Shown here: piece after piece, positions 20,600-31,682 of the stretch
Numbering within the stretch: position 1 is the stretch's first letter
Layout of the letters: every line of letters starts with the position of its first letter
NCBI GenBank assembly: GCA_033782935.1
Contig: JAWQEG010001559.1
Location: forward strand, 3,423,501 to 3,487,500
Length of the DNA: 64,000 nucleotides
Reading direction: 5' to 3'
Source of the DNA: Petrolisthes cinctipes
Lineage: Eukaryota > Arthropoda > Malacostraca > Decapoda > Porcellanidae
The notes under the pieces: model-generated
Seen by the model: the letters and a program-made list of their open reading frames with translations, nothing else
Told to the model about the DNA's origin: nothing
Database searches by the model: none
Program-made: the position numbers and the translations under genes

Positions 20600-20778
20600 C
20601 TTCATGACTAATTAACTCTGAGAGGTAGAATTATCGGCATGAAAGAAGGTGGGATATCCGGCCCTGATATAGCAGTGGAACTTGGAGTTTCGGAGTACGC
20701 TGTTCACAAGTGGTGGAAGAGATGGCTCATGGGGGTATGCTACTCTACGATATTATCCAAGATCAGGTGCACTCCCCC

Positions 20779-20815
<37 letters not shown>

Positions 20816-21351
20816 ACCCACACACCCTGCAACACAACTGAGGAAAATAAGCGTATCATCATCCCATCTGAGCTGTGCTGTAGAGGCCAGGAGGAAGAGG
20901 GGGGTTTGATTGGAACGAAACATGCACAATCTTAATTTCGGGTTCACACACACACACCTTCTGCCAGCGGACAAGTTTATGAGGTTAACGATAAACCAGT
21001 TTCCCGTTTGTGATTTTAATATTACTTTACTTTCATCTTTTTAATTAGGACAGGGGCCCTGTCCATACAGCAGGTAGCATTCGCAGATTGTTTGGTGATT
21101 AACCGTCCTTTGTGTAATTGGACTGGCCGTCAAAGGGATGCTACATGAATCCCATTGAAAACAGGTTGGATCTGATGGTGAACGCAGGGGAGCAGGGCCA
21201 GGAGAAGACAAGGGTCCAAGTCGTGCAGCATGTCATGCTAGAATGGGAAACACTTCACCAAAATCAAGCTACCATTTACAACTTGGTGTCATCAATGCCT
21301 ACAATATTACAGGAGGTCACTGATGCTGAAGGGTTTTGGTCAAATTATTAG
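20600..21351 (+). pseudogene. Tc1/mariner-type transposase remnant
   Basis: The N-terminal HTH at 20639-20740 reads MKEGGISGPDIAVELGVSE and AVHKWWKRW. After 300 bp with an A29 run (about 20785-20813) and no coding signal, the catalytic domain resumes at 21049 with DRGPVHTAGSIRRLFG (second Asp) and from 21118 with DWPSKGCYMNPIENRLDLM (NPIE, the third acidic residue). It ends in LQEVTDAEGFWSNY and a stop at 21349-21351. The first Asp region is missing. The tttttaattag just before the second Asp block could be a splice acceptor, but a decayed transposon is simpler. Confidence 0.7.
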
Positions 21352-22089
21352 GGTTTTATCCTTTCTTCCCTCAATATTATACATTACATCACAAGAATAT
21401 TTAATTAAACTATGTTTTATGGTAAACAATTTTGTTTGTTTAGAAAGGCTGCTGAGTTTTATTTCACTTTATATCCCTAACACACAAGCAGATCTTCTTA
21501 ATAATATGAAAACATAATGAAAACAAGCATATTGTAACAGACAAATATTATTAATTTAAATGCAACATTGATTGACAGCCAGTTTAAGCATACAAAGTGG
21601 CAGTTGGCGATATCGAAACTTGCAGAAGGTTACTGCCTCATCGTCACCAAATTTCAGTCATAAGAAATATCTTTTCCTGGAGAATTATATTAAAGATAAC
21701 TTCACTAAATGATACCTGAATATATTATGAATGTCTGGAATTGATGAATGTAACTACTCCACTTCTACCCATATTATGATCTCCTACATTCTCTGAAGAA
21801 AGACGACCTCTCTCCGATTTCTCTCCTCACAGCTCTCCTCCATCCACACTGTGGGTTGCCAAGCAGAATCATGACAGCTTCAGTCAACGGGAAATAAAGA
21901 TGGTTGAAAATACTTTAAAGCGCGGTTGCATTGGCCTAATCAAAGTAGGGGATTTTATTGCAGTTTACTTGTCAACAGAAAAATATCTAACGCAATGACA
22001 AATACAGACAAAATCAGTAATAATTATAACAGAATTAATAATGTAATAAGACACCAAGGACATTCTCTTTTACAGAGAATCCTATACAT
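21352..22089. other. Non-coding A/T-rich stretch
   Basis: Nothing recognised. The short frames here carry no motif. Confidence 0.45.
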
Positions 22090-22860
22090 TAAGGATTTGG
22101 GTGCCCCATTGGCCCAAGCCACTCACTTTCAATTCCTCACCCGTCCATCCTTTCCTTCTTTCTCTTTTGTGCTTGCACTTCCGCCTTAAAGCCGGGTGTA
22201 ATGAAATTTGAGTCACCCTACACATGTGTACTGTACCCCTTACAGGAGCAAATAAGACAGCAACTGCGTTAGAGTAAACCATACACGGAAGCTGAGCAGC
22301 ACACCTAACTTATTTTAGGTAATATTAGCTAGAGAGTTACAATAATCTCCCCAAGAGAGGTTGTGAGAGAAAGATAATCCAAGAATATTTAGAGGAAGGG
22401 AAAGATTGAATTGTGTGTCATTGAAGAAAAAGACATAGTCATCTCGAAGATTAGATAAGTGAAGGAACTGTTTTGGAATATCGGAAGCCACGAGGTTTTC
22501 TATGCCTCAATCCGGGATGAAGGAAGGGTCGGAGGTCAGGCGTAGCACTGCATCATCACGTAATGTAGAGAGAAACTGCGCCTATGGACGGTTCCCAAAC
22601 CTAGTGGAGTAATGCAAAGTTAATTCGTCATCATCGGAGTGGATAGGGCTACGTAGAACTAAATCTAAGAAGGTCATTGATGAAAAGAAGAAAGAGAGTT
22701 GGTAATACTGTATTACAGGGCACTGAGGAGTACAGTTGGCTCCACTTCCGCGTTTACCAGTTAGCGTTGCCAATGTTGAACCATCCAGAAATTTGAATCC
22801 CGTGCCACGTGTGATCATGATGTGAACCACCGAGTGAGATGGAAAGAGGAGTTGGGATTA
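22090..22860 (-). pseudogene. LINE RT thumb remnant
   Basis: On the minus strand, after several stops, the phrases LNILGLSFSHNLSWGDYCNS, KLGVLLSFR and GGSAST appear in order with RT thumb spacing. They correspond to the ILGLTFS...LSW, KLGVLFR and WGGSA motifs of CR1/Jockey-type LINEs. The open stretch 22830-22582 upstream (MTFLDLVLRSPIHSDDDEL) precedes them. Degraded and partial. Confidence 0.6.
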
Positions 22861-23278
22861 GGAGAGTGACCTGATACATTGTGGGTGCATGAAATTATTT
22901 CGATTTCTCAGACACTGTACACTTCAATACTGGTGGTGTGAATGTCTGACTTGGACATTAATCAAAGATGACTTTACCAGAGTAATAAGTAGTCCTGCCA
23001 TATTACATGAACTGAAATTGTACACAAAATATCAGATCATATCTTTTCACGTCTTGCTTTCATAATACTTGATTGATCATGATGATGAAGGTGGTGAGAA
23101 GGAGAGTGAGGAGGGAAAGTGGAGGAGTAGTTTGAATAAGTGCTGGGAGGGAGGAGGGGGAGAGATGGTGAGGGAGAAAAGTCAAAGTTATCATTGGGTA
23201 ATTAAGACTCTCCACTATAAATTACTGTTCTTTGGTAACCATTAATATAAAGAAATTATTCAGAAAAATACTTGACTG
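22861..23278. other. Intervening sequence, nothing recognised
   Basis: Contains a purine-rich patch at 23090-23175. It ends in the left 4-bp target duplication (atgg, 23279-23282) of the next element. Confidence 0.45.
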
Positions 23279-23282
23279 ATGG

Positions 23283-23611
23283 TGTTACGACCCCTCAATA
23301 CTAGACCCGTTGGGTCATTTGCAGCGAACTACCCAGCCAGGAACCAAGATGGTCAGGCAGATTATCCCCTAGTTTAAGCTTCAACCAATCGGATCCTTAC
23401 CCCTCTGCCAATGGGAGAGGAGAATTTGGTTAACGTCACGTTTTGGCGGGAACTTGAACTGTATAAATAGCGGGGGCAGGTGGTTCAAGGTAGGACTCCA
23501 CAGAGTCCTTTGATATTGTGTACATATCTTGTGTTGTGCATCAATCTTCCACCAGTATCTTCTGATGAGGGTATCTCTTAGCTCTGCCCACCTCTTACTT
23601 CATTGTGTTGA

Positions 23612-23651
<40 letters not shown>

Positions 23652-23770
23652 CTTTTACCTCTGCCCTTTCCATGCGTATAAGTGTAGCCTAGACAAATAG
23701 GACATCAGTTTAAGTCTGTAAATTCTATAGGTGGTGTTACTTGTATTTGTGGTATTTAATATTTAATAAT
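23283..23770 (+). repeat. 5' LTR of the Gmr1-like element, truncated
   Basis: It matches the 3' LTR (27064-27273 plus 29228-29470) with about 4 percent divergence over the first 210 bp, then diverges near 23770. The last 200 bp of the LTR are missing, together with the primer site and gag. It contains a (TA)n patch at 23610-23650. Confidence 0.82.
23462..23470 (+). promoter_or_regulatory. TATA box in the Gmr1-like LTR
   Basis: TATAAATAG, followed by a GC-rich cgggggcagg. The same box is kept at 27243-27251 in the 3' LTR. A core promoter for the element transcript is the natural reading. Confidence 0.6.
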
Positions 23771-24078
23771 TCAGTTACTATTCGGTAATGATATAGCGGG
23801 AAAATTAGTAGTCCCTAATGTCCTAATTCCTGAACAGCCACAGCCTGTATGGCATCCTGACCCTTCAGACCTGTTTCCCTCCTGTGCATTAACCCGTTCA
23901 CAGGCTCGTCTAGTTCCTCCGGTCCCGATTCAGTCACCGTTGCCTTCCACTCCCTTAATCCCTGACTTGCTCTCTAGAGAAGAGCTGATAAAGGCCCAGG
24001 AGGCTGATCCTTCTTTGACCTCTGAGAGACATGTTGCTGTAGGGAAAACAGAGTTAGACACTTTACCTGCCTTTTATT

Positions 24079-25260
24079 ATGACAATGAAGTACTTATGCG
24101 TGCCTACCGAAAACTCTGAAATGCACCAAATAGTGTTACCCTCGTCAGTTCGATCTGAGGTGTTAAAACTGGCTCATGATAGTTCTGGTGGTAGACATCT
24201 GGGATTTCGTAAAACATATCATAGGGTATTAAACCATTTCTTCTGGCCTGGTATTAGGGAGAATGTCAAAAGTTTCGTAAAAACCTGTTATGTGTGCCAA
24301 CTTGCTGGTAAAGTTAGCAAACCCATTCCTCCTGCTCCTATATATTCCATTCCGGTAGTGGATGAACCCTTTGGACGAATAATCATGGACTGTGTGGGAC
24401 CCCTTCCTAAGACCAAAAAGGGGCACCAGTATATGTTAACGGTGATGGATGCCACAACCAGGTATCCGGAGGCATACCCTCTAAGAAATATCACGGTCAA
24501 GTCCATACTGAAACCCCTCCTGCATATGTTTACATCCAAAGGTATACCCCAAAAAATACAGACGGATCAGGGTTCTAATTTCACCAGCTAAGTTTTTTTA
24601 AATGTTTTAGCTACTCTGGGAGTTGAACACATTATCTCTTCGGCTTATCATCCCCAGTCACAAGGCTGTCTGGAACGCTTTCACCAAACACTGCAACAAA
24701 TGCTAAAGAAGTACTGTATTGAGAATGGAGCTGCGTGGGATGAATCCTTGGATTGGCTTTTGTTTGCGTATAGAGAATCTATACAGAAATCCATAGGATT
24801 CTCTCCCTTTGTATTGTTATATAGGCGTAACATCAGAGGTCCCTTAAGGGGGAAGTTCTGTGTTGGTAAATTTGTAGCAACTGAATCCTCCAAACTATTC
24901 CAAGCAACAGAACACCATTATTTTTTTTTCTTCTGGTCCTGTTTCCTGACATACTTTGGAGGAATCAAGGCACTCCAATGTAACAAAAAAGAATTACCAC
25001 CTTAAGAGTCTTGAAAGACAATTGGGTTTTGTCCCACTCAACTCCAGTCACGGTCCAGGAGAAACCTTATGGAGAAACTTGACAAGGTCAGGATGTTTGC
25101 ACAACTTAATTCGCAAGGGAGGCAGGATAGGTCAAAGAAACACTATGACAAGAGAGCCAAACCTAGGCAATTTTTGCCTGGTCAAAAGGTGTTGCTTTTC
25201 CTTCCAATTCCTGGTGACCCCTTGTCAAGGAAATATTCCGGACCGTATAGTGTATAAAAA
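24079..25260 (+). pseudogene. Gmr1-like integrase
   Basis: The zinc domain shows LAHDSSGGRHLG (HH) and CYVCQ (CC). The core has IIMDCVGPLPK (Asp), IQTDQGSNFTS (Asp) and, after a TAA at 24589-24591 in the same frame, SSAYHPQSQGCLERFHQ (Glu). Frames shift between 24900 and 25070. From 25069 the C-terminal domain reads GQKVLLFLPIP and KYSGPYSV, a GPY/F module, and it completes after 25260 with the segment ending in VHFNLIKPYH. All three catalytic acids remain, but the reading frame is broken several times. Confidence 0.87.
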
Positions 25261-25272
25261 CTGCTCAATCCA

Positions 25273-26514
25273 GTGAATTACATAATAGCTACACCTGACA
25301 GGCGTAAGAAAAGCCAAATTGTTCATTTTAATCTAATCAAACCCTATCATTCCAGACAACCAGAGGAGGCTTATGGAGCTCCTGTTAATGTTAAGGAGTT
25401 GGGTAATACAACAGATGACCATTGTGGTGCAGTTACCCTGTGTATAGCAGAGACGAATCCCGTGGTGACTACTGAGGGGGACACTTATGGAGTAGATGAT
25501 GGAGAAATGGCCAGTTGGCCTTCATTTCAGGAACCTCTCTCCAACAGTGCCCTTCTTAAGAACTTATCACAACATTACGATAATTTGTCTAACCAACAGC
25601 AGTCAGATTTAGTTTGCTTATTTAACCGATATCCCTCGGTGACCTCTGATTCCCCTGGTTTTTGCACTTATCTGTTTCATGAGGTGAAGTTAGTTTCTGC
25701 TACTCGGTCTCCTATCCGTCAAGCCCCATATAGACTAAATCCATCTAAGAGGACAATCATGGACCAGGAAGTTGATTATTTGCTAAGTAACAACCTGGCG
25801 GAACCCAGCATGTCTCCTTGGGCTTCCCCTTGCCTGTTGGTATCAAAGCCAGATGGGTCACACAGGCTTTGTACAGATTATCGTAAGGTTAATCAGGTTA
25901 CCATCCGGGATTCCTACCTGTTACCATTAATAGATGATCTTATTGATCGCATAGGAGTCTCAAAATATATAATTACTATTGATCTTATGAAAGGGTATTA
26001 TCAAATTCCCCTGTCTGACAAAGCCAAAGAGATTTCTGCTTTTATCACCCCTTCAGGGCTCTTTCAGTACAAGGTTTTACCATTCAGTATGTGTAATGCT
26101 CCTGCTTCCTTTCAAAGAGTGGTGGACTGGGTGATATCAGGTATTGATGGAATTGGAGCCTATTTGGATGATGTGGTTGTGGCAGGAGATACATGGGATG
26201 AACATCTGGCTCGCCTACACCTCCTCATGGGTCGACTTCAGAAAGCAGGACTTACAATCAACCTCCGCAAGTGTGTCTTTGGAAAAGGAACTGTTGAGTA
26301 CTTGGGACACACAGTCGGAGGAGGACGAGTACGACCCATGGATGCGAATGTTGCAGCTGTCCTGTCCTTCCCTACACCTACAACAAGAAAGGAAGTCGTG
26401 AGGTTCCGGAGGATGTCGGGGTACTACAGGAGGTTTTGTAGCAACGTTGTAGACGTCGCAGCACCTTTAACTTGTGAGCAAGAAGGTGCCTTTCTGCTGG
26501 ACAGACAACTGTGA
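25273..26514 (+). CDS. Gmr1-like GPY/F end fused to reverse transcriptase
   Basis: 413 codons with no stop. Residues 1-30 finish the integrase module (ATPDRRKKSQIVHFNLIKPY). A spacer leads directly to the RT: RSPIRQAPYRLNPSKRTIM, SPWASPCLLVSKPDGSHRLC, YRKVNQVTIRDSYLLPLIDD, TIDLMKGYYQIPLS, YLDDVVVAGD (catalytic, near residues 297-300) and VEYLGHTVGGGRVRP. This physical continuity of integrase into RT is the main evidence for INT-before-RT order in one polyprotein. The RT ends after TRKEVVRFRRMSGYYRRFC and the frame shifts near 26490 into the RNase H. Confidence 0.9.
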   Translation: MNYIIATPDRRKKSQIVHFNLIKPYHSRQPEEAYGAPVNVKELGNTTDDHCGAVTLCIAETNPVVTTEGDTYGVDDGEMASWPSFQEPLSNSALLKNLSQHYDNLSNQQQSDLVCLFNRYPSVTSDSPGFCTYLFHEVKLVSATRSPIRQAPYRLNPSKRTIMDQEVDYLLSNNLAEPSMSPWASPCLLVSKPDGSHRLCTDYRKVNQVTIRDSYLLPLIDDLIDRIGVSKYIITIDLMKGYYQIPLSDKAKEISAFITPSGLFQYKVLPFSMCNAPASFQRVVDWVISGIDGIGAYLDDVVVAGDTWDEHLARLHLLMGRLQKAGLTINLRKCVFGKGTVEYLGHTVGGGRVRPMDANVAAVLSFPTPTTRKEVVRFRRMSGYYRRFCSNVVDVAAPLTCEQEGAFLLDRQL

Positions 26515-27055
26515 TACCGCCTTCCAGAACCTAAAACTATTCCTCTCCTCACAACCCGTCTTGCATATTCCAAACTACACAAAACCCTTCCATCTACAAA
26601 TCGACGCAAGTGGAGTTGGAGTAGGTGGGGTCCTACTACAAGAGTCTAGTGAAATCCTCCACCCCATAGCCTACTTCTCAACCAAGTTGAAACCCTACCA
26701 GCGTAATTACAGTACCATTGAAAAAGAAGGTTTAGCCTTGGTCCTAGCAGTGAAGAAGTTCGAATGTTATCTGCAAACCAGTCCCCATGTAGTGAAAGTA
26801 TTCAGTGACCACAATCCTTTAACCTTTATTAACTTGATGAAGTCTGCAAATCAACGTATCTTTCGATGGGCTCTTCAATTACAACACTATAATCTTCTGG
26901 TAACGCACATCAAAGGGACTGACAACCTCGTTGCAGACACACTGTCCAGAACGTTTCCAGTATATCTGTTACTCCCTGCAACAACCCAACGCTTCTACTT
27001 GTGTGGGATCACCTATAATCTACCTATTCCAGAACCCCTACAGAGGTTTTGGTGA
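26474..27055 (+). CDS. Gmr1-like RNase H
   Basis: VPFCWTDNCDTAFQNLK is the connection. LQIDASGVGVGGVLLQ gives the first Asp, YSTIEKEGLALVLAVKKF the Glu, KVFSDHNPLTFI the next Asp, and DNLVADTLSRTF the last. The C-terminus comes right before the polypurine tract, so no integrase follows the RNase H. The overlap with the RT frame by about 40 bases reflects a frameshift and not a designed overlap. Confidence 0.88.
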   Translation: MSKKVPFCWTDNCDTAFQNLKLFLSSQPVLHIPNYTKPFHLQIDASGVGVGGVLLQESSEILHPIAYFSTKLKPYQRNYSTIEKEGLALVLAVKKFECYLQTSPHVVKVFSDHNPLTFINLMKSANQRIFRWALQLQHYNLLVTHIKGTDNLVADTLSRTFPVYLLLPATTQRFYLCGITYNLPIPEPLQRFW

Positions 27056-27063
27056 AGGGGGTA
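27048..27063 (+). promoter_or_regulatory. Polypurine tract of the Gmr1-like element
   Basis: ggtgaaggggg two bases before the LTR start TGTTACG at 27064. Confidence 0.75.
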
Positions 27064-27303
27064 TGTTACGACCCCTCAATACTAGACCCGTTGGGTCATT
27101 TGCAGCGAACTACCAAGCCAGGAACCAAGATGGTCAGGAAGATTATCCCCTAGTTTAAGCTTTAACCAATCGGATCCTAACCTCTCTGCCAATAGGAGAG
27201 GAGGATTTGGTTAACGTCACGTTTTGGCGGGAACTTGAACTGTATAAATAGCGAGGGCAGGTGGTTCAAGGTAATCCCTCGTGATCTACAGTCGTGTCTA
27301 TCC

Positions 27304-27709
27304 CTCGAAAAGAAATCAATTAATCTTCTGTGGCAAGGTCAGTGGACCAGACTTAACATCAACACCATCAAGCCTCAACTGGGTGATTGGGCCACTGCCA
27401 ACCGGCCCAATCGATTAGAAGAACGAATCCTGGCAAGACTGAGAACATACTGCACAAGAATAACTCATAGAACCATATATAGACAAACGTTTTCCACCGC
27501 ATTGTAACACCTGCAATGCGGTGTTATCTATCAGACATATCATCCTGCATTGTCGGCGATTTGTGGGGGAACGTGCTTCCCTCATAAGTTACTGTGATGC
27601 AGTAAAAGTCCCCTTCACATTCTCAGCTCTCTTAGGTGATGGGGATGGTAGTGTGACTGATAAATTGATGACTTTCTTGAGGGAGACCGAACTGATCAGA
27701 GTGATGTAA
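27304..27709 (+). pseudogene. LINE C-terminal zinc-tail fragment
   Basis: LGDWATANRPNRLEERILARLR, then ITHRTIYRQ, CNTC, and SIRHIILHCRRFVGERASLI give the CX2C...H...C pattern that ends RNase H-bearing LINE polyproteins (compare LTVRHLIVECPCLG in LINE A). One frameshift lies near 27505. It ends at TGA 27707-27709. Confidence 0.7.
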
Positions 27710-28951
27710 CTTCTTATTACTATTGTTCTTACCATTTTGTATGTCTTTTTTTCAATTATGAATGTTATAAATTATGTATTGTATATATTGTATATTATGA
27801 TGTATTAGCTAGGTTTAGCGATTGTCTAAGATAGGTTTAGCGATTTGTCTGCCTAGGCTTAGCGATTGGCTGGAATAGGTATTAGTCTAGTTAGCTATTG
27901 GTTGAGTAGGTACATAGATTAGTTTATTTGCTAAGATGTAAAATTAAGAAATATTATATTTGTATGAAGGTACACTCTCCCAAAAAAGTATCGGCATTAA
28001 AACGAATTAACTAATACGACAATAAACGTAGCATTATGGTACATTGCTTTGAAACCTTATAGATAGTGGTATTCCTGCCGATCAGTTACCAATTATGCAT
28101 ATTCGTATTTCTTCATGAGTCAGAAAAACTATAATGGATGCAAATCGAAACATATTCGCATTTCTTCAAAAATTAGAGAAATTTCAAATATTATCGTAAG
28201 ATTTGGCCCTTTCTAATGCTGAAAACTCAACTAATCCACACCGTAGTTGCCAAATGGTATATAACGTTATCTTTCTTTTTATTTATTTTATTATATTTTT
28301 ACTTTATATACCTCTACCTCGGGACAGGAGGCCGTCAGTCGTGCCCTGAGACTGAGGCCCCGAGATTATCGAGTGAAACTTTGAGGTGTTGGTTGCTTCA
28401 CATGTTTGTTTATACACGTCACTTTCTGGAGAGGGCAATGTCTGTTTGTGTTACTATACAAAACCTTATTTAGAAGTATGAGAAGAAAAAGCATAAGCCT
28501 ACTTGATCCTACCCTATAACTGCAATATATTTACTATAAGACAAAATACTACAGTTACAGCGAATCTACTCAAAGATTCCTTTTTGGTTAAAATCCGATT
28601 TGGTAACTTTATTCTCTAGGTTATCATTCTCATTATATTCAATAATTCAGTAAATTCCCCCTCCCCCAAAACCAACAATCATTAAAATAACATAACATAT
28701 ATCTGTAAAAATGAAGTCACAACTCTTACTCCACGACTTGCATAATACATGAATTATGTATGCTAGAGGATTTCACGTTAGTACAGAAATGAGAGTCAAC
28801 TCATTGTCAGCAGGAATACCAACCCCTCAGTACAGTCATACATGTAGCTTCGATCTTTTCTCAGCAGGATCTAGCCAGCAATGCCGATACTTTTTTGGGA
28901 GAGTGTACAAAATAGAAAAATTAGTATATAAGTTTAGTTTTAAGTTTAAAT

Positions 28952-29085
<134 letters not shown>

Positions 29086-29673
29086 ATAAATGCATAAAAT
29101 AATATGCAAAAAGTTAAAAGTAAAATAATAATATATAAAGAAAAATGAAAAATAAAATAAAAAATAAAATAAAAGCCCTTAATGACCAACACCATGGTCG
29201 ATAGGCCAGAAAAAAAAAATCAAGGTAGGACTCCACAGAGTCCTTTGATATTGTGTACATATCTTGTGTTGTGCATCAGTCATCCACCAGGATCTTCTCA
29301 GGGTATCTCTTAGCTCTGCCCACCTCTTACTTCATTGTGCTGAGTATACATATATATATATTACTTTTACCTCTGCCCTCTCCTTGCGTATAAGTGTAGC
29401 CTAGACAAATAGGACATCAGTTTAGGTCAGTGAATTCTATAGGTGGTGTTACTTGTATTTGGGGTATTTAATATTTAGCAATGTATGTTGTCCCTTATTT
29501 ATATTAATTTCATTGTTATTACTAATATAATTATACTGTTAAAATTACTTTATCTTTCTCTATGATGTTGCAGTCAGAACTATAAATCGTTCACTCCTCA
29601 ATCATAATTGGGCCCAATCTCCGGGCATGGCCAGTAGAGATTGGAATAACAAGTACGTTGGGCGTAACAATGG

Positions 29674-29883
29674 TATCAAAATTAGCATTACTTGTAATAT
29701 CTTACAATACTAAGCAGGTAGTGGAAGGTTAGATTTTATAATATAGTAATATTTCAATTACTTCAAGATACATTAATTACAATACATTAATAATACAATT
29801 ATCTACCACAACAAATCAGAGTGGCGATAAAATTATAATCATAGCGACAACAGTATTCTAATCATAGCTACAACATAATTCTA
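29674..29883. other. Flank between the Gmr1-like element and the TA array
   Basis: A/T-rich, no coding signal. The first bases, tggtatcaaaa, look like a primer-binding site, but the preceding atgg is better explained as the right target duplication. Confidence 0.5.
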
Positions 29884-30127
<244 letters not shown>

Positions 30128-30130
<3 letters not shown>

Positions 30131-30404
30131 AATAAATCACTTGGTGGCACGTAATCCAGGAATATGTGTAAATCCACAAGGAAGGAAAAATAAACACGGA
30201 GTCCCAAGCACTTTCGTGTATTCACATCTTCAGGGGAAATACAGAGTGTAGAAGAATGGTTGCTGAGAGACACCTTATATACCGATACAATTAATAACTA
30301 ACTGGCAACCTGAAGGTGTTGCCACTACGAGTTCAAAGCAATACACACCCATATGGTACATACAAGGATATACTACCTGACCCAACTCTCATCAAACCTG
30401 ACAT
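30128..30404 (-). mobile_element. Penelope-like element 3' UTR, left arm
   Basis: The reverse complement of 37381-37617, including the phrase cccctgaagatgtgaa and a final A/T array. It continues, past the Gypsy 3 insertion, into the GIY-YIG coding end at 36852-37262. The last four bases (acat, 30401-30404) are the Gypsy target duplication. Confidence 0.8.
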
Positions 30405-30915
30405 TGTAGTGTACCATAAAATAGGTCGATTTTCTTTGATTGAGTGTGTAACCATTCTCTAATTATCTACCAGCCCTGTAATGTGATTCATTTACCATTA
30501 CATTCCTTCATGCAGATAGCCTATGCAATTTCTTTCAGCATATTCTCTTTGCCATTTTGTGTAATATCATTGTCTGCATACTCTTGCAAAATTTCATGTA
30601 TACAACATATGTATTATACATTTAATACCATAACCAAATACTCTTAGCTTTGTTAACGTCAAGTACGCAGAGAAATGTATATACTGTTAACTATTTTTTT
30701 ATATTAAATTATTAGGAACTATTCACCGCATCTCTCTCTTCCTTGAGCACTTCTTAAAGAGAGTTATAGACACTAACACTTCTTAAAGAGAGTTATAGAC
30801 ACTAGCTCCTGAGGCTGAGAAGTGTAGTGGAGAAACCCTGACAGTGGCCCTTACACAGGAGCCTTCTTTAGGTAGCAGCACAACTTATAGTTGGTGGCTA
30901 CACCACCCACCAACA
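30405..30915 (+). repeat. Gypsy 3 5' LTR
   Basis: TGTAGTGTACC...CCACCAACA. It contains an internal 29-bp near-duplicate (cacttcttaaagagagttatagac twice, near 30747-30805), also present in the 3' LTR. Confidence 0.93.
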
Positions 30916-31107
30916 AGTGGTGACCCCCGGAGATTGCAGCCGTCACCAACAAGTGGTGACCCCTGGAGATTGCAGCCGACCCCCGGAGAGTGCAGCCGTC
31001 ACCAACAAGTGGTGACCCCCGGAGAGTGCAGCCGTCACCAACAAGTGGTGACCCCCGGAGAGTGCAGCTGTCACCAACAAGTGGTGACCCCTGGAGAGTG
31101 CAGCTGC
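30905..31107 (+). repeat. 36-bp tandem array of LTR end plus primer site
   Basis: Five copies of caccaacaagtggtgacccc begin near 30909, 30945, 31001, 31037 and 31073. The TGGTGACCCC primer motif starts at 30918, 30954, 31010, 31046 and 31082. The spacings are 36, 56, 36 and 36, the 56 being one unit plus a 20-bp partial. Each unit holds the last bases of the LTR and the tRNA-Trp type primer site. Confidence 0.9.
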
Positions 31108-31310
31108 CGCGATCGCCAACAAGAGTGGATCAAGCTGCAGTCTACAAGAACAGCTGCAGCGATCGCCAACAAGAGTGGATCAAGCTGCAGTCTACAAGAA
31201 CGCCTTTGCCCTGCAGTCACTATCAAGTAGTGACCTGGAGTGCTGCCGCTACCCTCCAATAGTCTACAAGAACGCCTTTGCCCTGCAGTCACCATCAAGA
31301 GGTGACTTGA
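31108..31310 (+). repeat. Two further leader duplications
   Basis: A 47-bp unit (gcgatcgccaacaagagtgg...) is present twice at about 31108-31201. A 40-bp unit around acaagaacgcctttgccctg is present twice, near 31194 and 31266. Confidence 0.8.
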
Positions 31311-31499
31311 GTTGCTACCTCTCCTGTGCAGCTGTTGCTCCCGCCACAGTGCCACTGTCCATCCTATCTACATTATCGCTGCGAACCCTGAGGCATCACC
31401 AGTCCACAGCAGCCATCTGTAAGCCTCCAACTACGCCGTTGCTGCCTGCCATCCAACACCTATACACCACTGGTACTCGCGGCAGTCTAGCTACCAGCA

Positions 31500-31600
31500 A
31501 CAGTGCTTCACCTTGGATTACAGTGCTTTGCCTTGGATTACAGTGCTTCACCTTGGATTACAGTGCCTCACCCTGGATTACAGTGTTTCACTCTGGACAG
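31500..31600 (+). repeat. 20-bp tandem array in the Gypsy 3 leader
   Basis: Five units of cagtgcttcaccttggatta with point changes. Confidence 0.9.
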
Positions 31601-31682
31601 TGTATTGTCCTTTATTATTAGTGCCTTGTGTGTGAATTACAGTGCCAGTGTATTCAGCAGCATACTTGTGACGGTGATGTGA

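Noticed and set aside
24079..27055. Copia assignment of the INT-RT-RH element
   Set aside because: The integrase has a GPY/F module and the RT has Gypsy-type motifs (YLDDVVVAGD, VEYLGHTV). Only the order is Copia-like.
29671..29686. Primer-binding-like tggtatcaaaa right after the LTR end at 29669
   Set aside because: The first four bases after the LTR (atgg) equal the four before the 5' LTR, so this is the target duplication and flank, not a second element.
30905..31107. CRISPR-like array
   Set aside because: The repeats are contiguous with no unique spacers and lie in a eukaryotic retrotransposon leader.
30844..31262. Repeat-protein ORFs with PTSGDP units
   Set aside because: They are the 36-bp primer-site repeats read in frame; 36 is a multiple of 3, so open frames arise automatically.
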